From an uncultured Muribaculum sp. (GTDB lineage Bacteria; Bacteroidota; Bacteroidia; Bacteroidales; Muribaculaceae), in assembly GCA_910578835.1 (NCBI GenBank), contig CAJTSK010000026.1, positions 1 through 35,277 of the forward strand: DNA of 35,277 bases. The letters are read 5' to 3'. Below are positions 25,115 through 31,644 of the stretch, in pieces; the first letter of the stretch is position 1, and each line of letters begins with the position of its first letter. Both the position numbers and the translations under genes were made by a program. The notes beneath the pieces were generated by a model. The model was given only the letters and a program-made list of their open reading frames with translations, did no database searches and had not been told where the DNA came from.

Positions 25115-25207
25115 TCAGCCATACAAACAAATTATTATTGCTTGTATGGCTGATTATTAGCTGTTTATGTGATATTTTACTGCTTAGTATTCTTCCTCGT
25201 TGAAGAA
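25115..25207 (-). repeat. Composite hairpin element, copy C
   Basis: A 12-bp perfect stem (25115-25126 with 25142-25153, TCAGCCATACAA and complement) is followed by TTATTAG...TTTATGT and the conserved 24-base block at 25184-25207, reading FFNEEEY-stop on the minus strand. It lies upstream of abiE, between AbiE and the recombinase genes. Confidence 0.7.
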
Positions 25208-25434
25208 AGAAATGATTGTTTTTATGATTGATTATCAGGCGTTTGTTGATTTGTTGATAGTTTTACGACAGCGTATTATGCGGTAAAATGCGGTGAAATG
25301 CCGGTGGCGATAGTTTTCAAGTGAGAGGTTTGAGTAGGTGTATTGTCTGTTATGGTGGTTGACCGGTGAAATTTATGTAGACAATATCGGGATTTCAGTA
25401 TATAACTTACAAAACCCCATCTCAATGTATGTAG
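25208..25434. other. Spacer upstream of the HTH gene with short iterations
   Basis: TGCGGTAAAA, TGCGGTGAAA and a third partial TGCCGGTGG follow each other at 25279-25307. They could be recombinase or excisionase sites, or chance. No clear TAnnTTTG promoter is visible for the next gene. Confidence 0.3.
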
Positions 25435-25743
25435 ATGTCAACGAATAACCCCGAACCGATCAACGACAACTTGGTTACCACCCTTATAAAAGAAATAAAG
25501 AGCCTGAGAGCTGAGCTCAATGACCTCAGGAGCGGACTGGAAACTACTAAAATCCAGCTTAATCCCAAGGCTCTTTATAATAATAAGGAGATACGGTTGC
25601 TGCTTGGTGTCGATGAACGTCTTGTGAAAAAATACCGTGATAACGGACTGTTATCATATATCCGTGAAAGTGACAAGTATTGGTACTTGGGCTCGGATGT
25701 GATAGCATTTCTTAACCGGAGCCGTTATGAGGCTTTTGCCTAA
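25435..25743 (+). CDS. Excisionase-like helix-turn-helix protein
   Basis: This 102-aa protein has a short coiled coil at about 12-42 (LIKEIKSLRAELNDLRSGLE) and a MerR/excisionase-type HTH at 47-97 (YNNKEIRLLLGVDERLVKKYRDNGLLSYIRESDKYWYLGSDVIAFL). Such proteins accompany Bacteroidales mobile islands and direct integration or excision, or regulate the element. It lies about 100 bases upstream of a serine recombinase on the same strand, supporting a recombination role. No tyrosine integrase is nearby. Confidence 0.75.
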   Translation: MSTNNPEPINDNLVTTLIKEIKSLRAELNDLRSGLETTKIQLNPKALYNNKEIRLLLGVDERLVKKYRDNGLLSYIRESDKYWYLGSDVIAFLNRSRYEAFA

Positions 25744-25781
25744 GCCAGCAGAATCCAGTATTTTTTAGCTTTACGAAAAAC

Positions 25782-25842
25782 TGACACATCGTTTTAATCT
25801 TGTAAATTCGCTTGATACGAACAGGATTAAAACGATGTGTCA
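25782..25842. repeat. 18-bp perfect inverted repeat abutting the serine recombinase gene
   Basis: TGACACATCGTTTTAATC (25782-25799) and its exact complement (25825-25842) are separated by 25 bases. The right arm ends at the base before the recombinase ATG (25843). It could be an operator for autoregulation, a recombinase binding site, or an mRNA hairpin that hides the start. Confidence 0.85.
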
Positions 25843-26463
25843 ATGTGTAAAGTAGTAATATTCACGCGTGTGTCAACACGCATTCAGGACAACCAACGTC
25901 AGGTCAACGACCTCAATGAGATTGCCGGGCGACGAGGCTGGAATGTCGAGAAAGTGTTCTGTGAACAGATCAGCGGAGCCACCTCAAATAAAAATAGGGG
26001 CGAACTGGTTGCTATGCTTGATTATATCTCTGTCAACCATATAGAAAAGGTAATGGTAACTGAGTTAAGCCGTCTGGGACGCGATACCGTACAAGTGCTT
26101 GAAGTAATCGAGCGATTGAATGAATCCGGAGTGTCGCTTTATATTGACAACTATAATATCGAGACTCTGACTTCTGATGGCAAAATAAACGCTATGAGTC
26201 AGTTTATGGTCACGATACTTGCCGAAGTAGCGAGAATGGAGCGTCGTACAATCAGGGAACGCATGGAGAGCGGGTATGTCAATTACATAAATGCCGGCGG
26301 TCGTGTGGGCCGAAAACCCGGCTACCACAAAACCGCCGACATAATGCAAGTGGAATATACCGAAGAGCTACGACTTTTGCGAAAGGGTATCAGTCTGCGA
26401 AATGTAAGTAAGCTGACCGGTACTTCCGTGAATACACTCCGAAAGTGTAAATCGCTACTATAG
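25843..26463 (+). CDS. Small serine recombinase (resolvase/invertase family)
   Basis: This 206-aa protein, started at ATG 25843, has S11 in RVS at the usual catalytic place and SRLGRD at 76-81, carrying conserved active-site arginines. The long helix (VARMERRTIRERMESG) and a C-terminal HTH (about 175-206) follow. A GTG two codons upstream (25837) is possible but lies inside the inverted-repeat arm. Small serine recombinases resolve cointegrates or invert DNA segments; in Bacteroides some flip promoters. No invertible promoter is obvious here, so the substrate is unknown. Confidence 0.92.
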   Translation: MCKVVIFTRVSTRIQDNQRQVNDLNEIAGRRGWNVEKVFCEQISGATSNKNRGELVAMLDYISVNHIEKVMVTELSRLGRDTVQVLEVIERLNESGVSLYIDNYNIETLTSDGKINAMSQFMVTILAEVARMERRTIRERMESGYVNYINAGGRVGRKPGYHKTADIMQVEYTEELRLLRKGISLRNVSKLTGTSVNTLRKCKSLL

Positions 26464-26500
26464 CGTATGTATCAGGACATGAAGTTTATTAATACATACG
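26464..26500. terminator. Convergent hairpin after the recombinase
   Basis: CGTATGTAT (26464-26472) pairs with ATACATACG (26492-26500). It sits between two converging genes and reaches the last codons of the minus-strand one. There is no T-run, so termination is only a guess. Confidence 0.4.
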
Positions 26501-27106
26501 ACCTTCCTCTTGTAACTTCGCATGGATTTCTTTTGCGCGTCGTTTAGCATAATTGTAGTTGCGAAGGCTTTTAAACGATTCTGAAAAGCCCGGATTGTCC
26601 TTGTAGAACTTCGGTGAGAAGGCTCTGAGATGATATAACTGCATTGCGATAGCGTTAATTATCCCGCATTTGTCTTCAAGAGTGCCACTTCCGTAGTGGA
26701 ACTCATTACACAGGATCTCATGGTTGGCCCACATACAGGCGGCGACCTGTCTTTCATCATTCGCATCGAAATCTTCCGGCATACAAGGCATTTTAATGGT
26801 TGTTGGACCAAAGCAACAAACTGTCATAGCATATTCTTCCTCCTCGCAGTCTTCATCATATTCGAGGGTATAACTAATACCTTCGCAATATAACTTTTCG
26901 GAGTCCTTTACGATGTATGCCCAGTTCATGCCTGCGGCTTCCTGAACTTGTCTCATGATGTCCAGTAAGGTGTTTTTTTCTGTTGTCATTTTGTTAATTG
27001 GATTTGAGTTTATATTGTTGTTGAATTGTATTGAATCAGCTTTATTGCTGAGCTCTTCCGTTTGGTTATAGGAAAAATTTGTGGAATTGTTTAATTGATT
27101 GATCAT
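26489..27106 (-). CDS. Hypothetical protein
   Basis: This 205-aa frame may really start at MTTEKNTLLD (26989), giving 166 aa, because the first 39 residues are Asn-rich and look non-coding. The remainder is acidic (DEDCEEEEY), contains a cysteine cluster (AMTVCCFGPTTIKMPCMP) and ends in a helical KRRAKEIHAKLQEEG. I know no family. It precedes no co-oriented partner within 80 bases. Similar small hypothetical genes fill Bacteroidales islands. Confidence 0.6.
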   Translation of the reverse strand: MINQLNNSTNFSYNQTEELSNKADSIQFNNNINSNPINKMTTEKNTLLDIMRQVQEAAGMNWAYIVKDSEKLYCEGISYTLEYDEDCEEEEYAMTVCCFGPTTIKMPCMPEDFDANDERQVAACMWANHEILCNEFHYGSGTLEDKCGIINAIAMQLYHLRAFSPKFYKDNPGFSESFKSLRNYNYAKRRAKEIHAKLQEEGRMY

Positions 27107-27190
27107 ATTTTTTGATATTATAGTTTTGAATTTTTTGTTTCAGGGGATTGAATCTCCCTCTCGGATTGTGAGAGGGAGAGACGATTGGCT

Positions 27191-27508
27191 TTAGAACAGA
27201 GCCTCCGGCAGTCCATATTGGCTTAAGATATATTCATACTGATCACCGAAGGCGGTTCGGAATATGTGCATTTCAGGAGAAACCTGCTCGTAGAACGGAT
27301 TCAATTCCTTATCAATGTATACCCTGTACAATATACCGTTGGGACATGCAACGATGATATGAGGGTAACCCCCTGTTGCCCATGAGTCGCGATACTGGTA
27401 TCTTGCCTCATAGTAGGCGTATTCGGAATTAATCAACCAGAGGTTATACATCAGCCACCCAAGATTAGGATGTCGATCAAAGATGTATTTAGTAGTGATT
27501 TTACGCAT
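27191..27508 (-). CDS. Hypothetical protein
   Basis: This 105-aa protein starts at MRKITTKYIF (27508), 8 bases after the upstream gene's stop; a longer frame overlaps that gene. It is aromatic-rich (NLWLINSEYAYYEARYQYRDSW) with a central strand motif HIIVACPNGILYRVYID, resembling small single-domain island proteins. No function can be assigned. It is probably co-transcribed with the 27517-27906 gene. Confidence 0.55.
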   Translation of the reverse strand: MRKITTKYIFDRHPNLGWLMYNLWLINSEYAYYEARYQYRDSWATGGYPHIIVACPNGILYRVYIDKELNPFYEQVSPEMHIFRTAFGDQYEYILSQYGLPEALF

Positions 27509-27516
27509 AATGACCG

Positions 27517-27906
27517 TCAGAATAATGGTTGGATGTTGACTGATACGACACTCTCGATTTCCTTCAGAGTCTGATAGAAGCATGAACGACCATTGTATTC
27601 AACCTCCTCTCGTAGAATCTCGACCGCTTCGTCAAGCAAGCCCTCGTTATAGCTGGGGACAAAGAAAAACTTGCCATCTTTCTCCTTTATGATTCTCATT
27701 CGCCCTTCGATGGTCAGCATATACGCGGCGATTCTTTCTTCGCCATTAGTACCCTGTGCATTCTCTTCTGTAGGGAAGAAAAACACATTCTTTTGATTGT
27801 TAAGCTCCTCGTCTTTAAGGAAGCTATGCAGACCTTTGCCCTTTGCAAAGATTTGCTGTAGGACGGTAAACTTTAACCGTCGATGTGCTATGATTATTTG
27901 TGTCAT
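27517..27906 (-). CDS. Hypothetical protein
   Basis: This 129-aa protein has no signal or membrane segment. It contains a central stretch, RIAAYMLTIEGRMRIIKEKDGKFFFVPSY, resembling a small beta-rich fold, and a helical end. I do not recognise it. It lies 8 bases upstream of the 27508 gene; the pair forms a small operon whose promoter I cannot see clearly. Confidence 0.55.
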   Translation of the reverse strand: MTQIIIAHRRLKFTVLQQIFAKGKGLHSFLKDEELNNQKNVFFFPTEENAQGTNGEERIAAYMLTIEGRMRIIKEKDGKFFFVPSYNEGLLDEAVEILREEVEYNGRSCFYQTLKEIESVVSVNIQPLF

Positions 27907-28271
27907 ATAAGTAAAAAATTACGATTTAATGAGTCGGCTTCGTTGCCTTCTCTGCCAGTTATATTAGGGATTGAGTAGAAAGTTTAGATTTGGGGTGAAA
28001 TTTTATTGTTAAAAAGTATTAATGGAATCATGGATGTTGATATATTCGTATAGCATCCCTCTGGGATGATACCTGGCCAAGATGGCTTTGATTATATTGC
28101 AGGGATTCGAGAAGAGGACTGTTTGCAGGGTTTGAGAGATATACTTTTCATTGTGTAGAATTATGAAGTTTCTATCAATGGTAGATCAACTTGATGAAAA
28201 AGTTTATACGAAGATGGCTGTTACTGTAATTTTTTTCTCCTTATTATATTAATTATATCCTCTTTCACTCA
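27907..28271. other. Gene-free AT-rich stretch
   Basis: No open frame with family resemblance is visible. One small perfect hairpin, CATCCC-TCT-GGGATG, lies at 28054-28068. The stretch may hold degraded DNA. Confidence 0.35.
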
Positions 28272-28295
28272 AAAACAATATAATACTGATGACAC
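28272..28295 (+). repeat. 24-bp repeat shared with the 34.1-kb DUF285 leader
   Basis: It matches 34145-34168 in 23 of 24 positions. At 34.1 kb the same word ends 3 bases before a DUF285 gene start; here no gene follows, so it may mark the leftover 5' end of a lost paralogue. Confidence 0.65.
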
Positions 28296-28407
28296 TTTTT
28301 GTAAAGTAACAGTGCTTGTCTTCGGAGAAGATATGTCAAGAGATAATGTTAAAATCACTAATTTTTGGAGTCAAGAACGGATTTAACACTCTGATTCTCA
28401 AAACAGC

Positions 28408-28438
28408 TTGGTCAATCGCAAAATAATGTTTAACTTTG
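28408..28438 (+). promoter_or_regulatory. Promoter of the structured leader and 378-aa gene
   Basis: TTG at 28408-28410 and TAACTTTG at 28431-28438 are 20 bases apart. The predicted start near 28446 leaves a leader of about 260 nt before the ATG. Confidence 0.8.
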
Positions 28439-28445
28439 CAGTGTA

Positions 28446-28695
28446 CCGTTAAGGCGGTTCATAGTCAAAACACGAAAGTGTCTTACTGATTCTCATGTGT
28501 CTGAAGTGTGGAAGCTTAGAGACCAATGCGAGGAAAAGTGGACACTCTCGCGTCGTACACTCATACGGCGTGGGAGTTTGCGCTTATACCCAAGCATTGA
28601 AGGCTTCTTCCACCGCCTGGACACATTTGGGATAAGATAGCAGCTTCCACGCTTTCGTCATTTTATCTCTTTCCTCAGGGGAGCGGGAAAGGCTA
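28446..28695 (+). ncRNA. Candidate structured leader or small RNA
   Basis: Strong paired regions lie between a good promoter and the 378-aa gene. They are: hairpin ACCG/CGGT (28445-28448, 28455-28458); ACAC-GAAA-GTGT with a GNRA loop (28470-28481); a 14-bp closing stem (28503-28516 with 28642-28655, two wobbles); and, inside it, CGAGG/TCTCG (28529-28533, 28546-28550), a 7-bp hairpin (28551-28557, 28564-28570), an 11-bp stem with one bulge (28583-28593 with 28627-28636) and AGGC/GCCT (28601-28604, 28615-28618). A last hairpin (28669-28675 with 28685-28691) sits just before the gene. The multibranch shape resembles a riboswitch-like or stand-alone RNA; I recognise no named family. Confidence 0.65.
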
Positions 28696-28706
28696 AACTC
28701 AGGCAA

Positions 28707-29843
28707 ATGACCGAGACTAATACCGATAAGTTCCTTGAAGGTTTCCGTCAGTGGTGGTTAAACAAGGGACATTCCAAACGCAGCGCCGACAGCTATTGCT
28801 CAGGCATAAGGCGTGTCAACAAGGAATTCTTCCTTCCGATAGTCAATAAAGACCTGTTTGACGGGCTTGTCGACGCCGTGGCAAAAGGGTGCGCGGAGAA
28901 CTTCCTCACAGCATTGGTCGGCACCATAGGAGAGAAGAGTAGAAACACTACAGACCCGACGGAGAAAAAGCGGCTTCAGGATAATGTGAGCCACTTGAAA
29001 AAATTCATTGAATATGTTGTCGCACTTCAGGATGACACTGTTGCTGCCATAGATCATAGTGAGACAGAGCAGCTCGACGACAGCGCTCTTGATTCCGACT
29101 TCGAGTTTTTTGACCATGATACACTGGCGGGCATATTCTCTCTTCGTATCAAGACACAAGACCGCATGAGCGCGGGTAAGAATGTTTTCTTCCCCATACG
29201 TATTCTTGGAAGTCTTTTCTCAACAGCAGACCGTTACCATCTCGATATGTTTATTCGCAAGGGTATTATTGCATCTGACGGTAATCCTTTGTATCTCAAG
29301 AGATGGTATGACAGTTGGGTAAAGAGCATAGTCGGACGAGTAGTATTCCATACAACCAAGGGCGACTATAGGCTTTCTGAAATCGAAGGTCTTCGGATTA
29401 TGCGGTCTACGGGCAGTGTGTGGATTGTCGACAAGGAGCATTCACGTACTATACCTTTGTTGTCAGAAGGTGAGGATGGCTTGCAGCCTATGAAAGCAAA
29501 GTCATTGAAGCAAATCCATCTTGACCATACCGAACGCATGGAGGATCTTCTCATACGTCTCGAACCGGTGCTTACTGTCATGCGTCAGATTACCGACAAT
29601 ATCAAAGCATCTGTGAAGGGACAGACTGTAACTGTCAAAGACAAAAGAAGGAATGAGCATAAAATAGAGCTCGATTCCTTCCGTCCCGGAACGCTTACAC
29701 TCGTCAGCGGATGGTATTGCGACAATGTGGACTGGGACTTCATAGCCCCGCTGCTTTCACTTGTCCGGGTAGAACTCGACTATATCGCCGCCGCCACCCG
29801 TCTGACCGCAATGTCATCAACCGACAACCTAAAAAAACACTGA
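28707..29843 (+). CDS. Unknown protein with recombinase core-binding-like N-terminus
   Basis: In this 378-aa protein the first 110 residues look like a SAM-like core-binding domain of tyrosine recombinases (FLEGFRQWWLNKGHSKRSADSYCSGIRRVNKEF). No C-terminal catalytic R..HxxR..Y set is present, so it is not an integrase. Residues 120-378 contain FFPIRILGSLFSTADRYH and IVGRVVFHTTKGDYRLSEIEGLRI, which I cannot assign. It may bind DNA or RNA. It follows the structured leader by 11 bases and precedes an unknown gene with its own promoter. No signal peptide. Confidence 0.65.
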   Translation: MTETNTDKFLEGFRQWWLNKGHSKRSADSYCSGIRRVNKEFFLPIVNKDLFDGLVDAVAKGCAENFLTALVGTIGEKSRNTTDPTEKKRLQDNVSHLKKFIEYVVALQDDTVAAIDHSETEQLDDSALDSDFEFFDHDTLAGIFSLRIKTQDRMSAGKNVFFPIRILGSLFSTADRYHLDMFIRKGIIASDGNPLYLKRWYDSWVKSIVGRVVFHTTKGDYRLSEIEGLRIMRSTGSVWIVDKEHSRTIPLLSEGEDGLQPMKAKSLKQIHLDHTERMEDLLIRLEPVLTVMRQITDNIKASVKGQTVTVKDKRRNEHKIELDSFRPGTLTLVSGWYCDNVDWDFIAPLLSLVRVELDYIAAATRLTAMSSTDNLKKH

Positions 29844-29859
29844 GAACTTTACCCTGTTA

Positions 29860-29898
29860 GCAATAACAACGCCAAATGACGTTAAATCAGGTTATTGC
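29860..29898. promoter_or_regulatory. Inverted repeat at the 29938 gene promoter
   Basis: GCAATAAC (29860-29867) and GTTATTGC (29891-29898) are perfect inverted arms, with an inner AACG/CGTT pair. The right arm covers the -33 region of the next promoter, a natural operator position. It could also end the previous transcript, although no T-run follows. Confidence 0.5.
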
Positions 29899-29912
29899 AA
29901 ACGGAAAACATT

Positions 29913-29920
29913 TACATTTG
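29913..29920 (+). promoter_or_regulatory. Promoter -7 box of the 29938 gene
   Basis: TACATTTG (TAnnTTTG) lies 17 bases before the ATG. A TTG lies 15 bases upstream, closer than usual. Confidence 0.6.
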
Positions 29921-29937
29921 CAAAAATAACAACTACC

Positions 29938-30852
29938 ATGCTTCATTCCAAGAACTTTGCCGACTCAATAAAGGCAATCAATCAATATGTTGAAGCCGGA
30001 GACTATTCCAGGCCTCACATCATCGCTTCAGAGGTGTACTTTCAAAGGTTAGTGCTACTCATACATGAAAATAAGCGTATCCCCGGAGGCAAGGACGAAC
30101 TTCGACCCTATTCATGGACCGCTCCATCATATGCCCAACTGCCTGAGATCATGAAATGCGACACAGAGCATTTCTTTATAATACCTATCGGATGCGGGCG
30201 TGGAGAAGAACTCAAAGAGGTGCTTTCTCTTCCCATTGCATCAAAAGCTCCGTGGTTTATCTACATCGAGGATTCACTGATTCGTGAATGGGGTAATGAT
30301 GTTGACTGCGACATCAACTTATATGACTCCAAGAGTGATGAGTGGCTCAACGCAAGTGAGGAAATCAACCCGGCTACAGGCCGACGCAAGATAGACCGGT
30401 TCTATCTTGACTTCCTGAAGCAAGCCCCGGATGAATTCATCTCTTTGTACCCACGGGAGGAATCTTTCAGTATGACCCAGAATCAACCTTCAAAGTGGGA
30501 AGCTGCGAGCCATAGCCTTATCTCTGGGATAAAGCATATGCTTGAGTCTGCAGTTCGCGCCAATGGTTATAAGGGTAAGTCAGAGGAAATAGCTCCATTG
30601 GTGGAGCCTATGTTCCACTCGCTCTTTACTGACGGAGACATTGACTGGAACAAGCTGTCTGATACGCTTGAAGCACTTCCCGAAGATGTATGGAAGACGT
30701 CAATTATCCTACCGAATTGCGTAAAGGCAATGGCTGTCGACCTCTCCCGTGTGGACCAGTTCAAGCTGCATGCGATTTATCGACTAAACTGTGTCACTCA
30801 AAATGTATATGAGGCTCTCCATGAATATCACGGACTGCCCGCTGCAAAGTAA
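29938..30852 (+). CDS. Unknown cytosolic protein
   Basis: This 304-aa protein lacks signal and membrane segments. Visible landmarks are FFIIPIGCGRGEELKEVL (about 80-97), a glycine/arginine loop after a strand that is not a canonical nucleotide motif, and an alpha-helical C-terminal half with the acidic DGDIDWNKLSDTLEALPEDVW. I know no family. It is the first gene of a likely three-gene operon with 30865-31329 and the split membrane gene, under its own promoter and a dyad. Confidence 0.6.
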   Translation: MLHSKNFADSIKAINQYVEAGDYSRPHIIASEVYFQRLVLLIHENKRIPGGKDELRPYSWTAPSYAQLPEIMKCDTEHFFIIPIGCGRGEELKEVLSLPIASKAPWFIYIEDSLIREWGNDVDCDINLYDSKSDEWLNASEEINPATGRRKIDRFYLDFLKQAPDEFISLYPREESFSMTQNQPSKWEAASHSLISGIKHMLESAVRANGYKGKSEEIAPLVEPMFHSLFTDGDIDWNKLSDTLEALPEDVWKTSIILPNCVKAMAVDLSRVDQFKLHAIYRLNCVTQNVYEALHEYHGLPAAK

Positions 30853-30864
30853 CCGTCGGTAATC

Positions 30865-31329
30865 ATGACAGACCAAAACTATTCAAAGTTTTATCATCAC
30901 AATGTGGATATGGACGGATGTCCCTTTATCAAGGTTGACAATCCGGTCATAACCATCCTTGGGCTTAAAGGCACAGAGGAGGCTATCGCCTCGGCTTGTG
31001 CTTTGGTGACCAAAGAGTGGATAAAAGATTCGTTGTCGGAAGATTGCATCGAGTGGGTGCGCCAGTATCATAGCTTGGGATATTTTACCATCGAACTGCG
31101 TACCAACAACTATATCCCTCAGGTGTATGATGGAATCAAGACCATCGACGGACTGACATCTGTCAAGTATGTGGTATATGACACCGCCTACAGACGCATG
31201 ATAGCCAACGACAAGTATATGGCTGAGACGATTAATAACTCTCGGAAGCTGGATTATGACATCGAACTTGATGACGATGACGATTTTTTCCCGATGATTT
31301 GTGAGCTGTCATTGCCCATACATGACTGA
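30865..31329 (+). CDS. Unknown small acidic protein
   Basis: This 154-aa protein starts 12 bases after the previous gene. It has a middle part, EEAIASACALVTKEWIKDSL, and a C-terminal acidic run LDYDIELDDDDDFFPMICEL. There is no signal peptide. I do not recognise a family. Its last 8 bases overlap the ATG of the split membrane gene, so the two are probably translationally coupled. Confidence 0.6.
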   Translation: MTDQNYSKFYHHNVDMDGCPFIKVDNPVITILGLKGTEEAIASACALVTKEWIKDSLSEDCIEWVRQYHSLGYFTIELRTNNYIPQVYDGIKTIDGLTSVKYVVYDTAYRRMIANDKYMAETINNSRKLDYDIELDDDDDFFPMICELSLPIHD

Positions 31330-31588
31330 TGATGCGTATATGGTAAAACTACGTCTGCTCCTTAACCTGTTGGTGACCATATCGTTTTTGCTATCACAAT
31401 GGCTGATACCCCTGTTGGCCATTGCGATGGCAGCGACGGTGGTGCATACGCTGTGGATTAAGATTGCGCTGTGTGTGGTCGCAGCATTGTGGCTCTGAGC
31501 CTTCCGTCCGTGGAAAATCTTCTCCGACGAGCGTTTCCCCGACTTCATCGCCACCGTGAAGCTCGCCATAACAAAGCTGCTGTCGTAA
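31322..31588 (+). pseudogene. Small two-helix membrane protein interrupted by in-frame TGA
   Basis: The frame opens with ATG at 31322, overlapping the upstream stop, and encodes two hydrophobic helices (VKLRLLLNLLVTISFLL and PLLAIAMAATVVHTLW then IALCVVAALWL). It then meets TGA at 31496-31498 and continues without further stops as AFRPWKIFSDERFPDFIATVKLAITKLLS to TAA at 31586. The second part looks like a real soluble tail, so the TGA is probably a recent nonsense change, perhaps of a Trp TGG. A 58-aa truncated product could still be made. Confidence 0.65.
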
Positions 31589-31644
31589 TAATACATATTC
31601 GGTACCGTAAAGTATATTAGAAGACAAAAAAAACAGATTAATAC

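Noticed and set aside
18754..25207. Interpretation of the hairpin elements as true integron attC sites
   Set aside because: The flank GTTGAAG does not end in the pyrimidine of the attC core GTTRRRY and no integron-type tyrosine integrase is in the window; kept only as an analogy.
28527..28599. 24-codon frame MRGKVDTLASYTH... inside the structured leader
   Set aside because: Could be a leader peptide, but it overlaps several stems and has no regulatory codon run; base pairing explains the sequence better.
28446..29843. Retron (structured RNA plus reverse transcriptase)
   Set aside because: The downstream protein has no reverse-transcriptase motifs such as (Y/F)xDD.
28707..29843. Tyrosine integrase
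   Set aside because: The N-terminus fits a core-binding domain, but the catalytic R..HxxR..Y set is absent.
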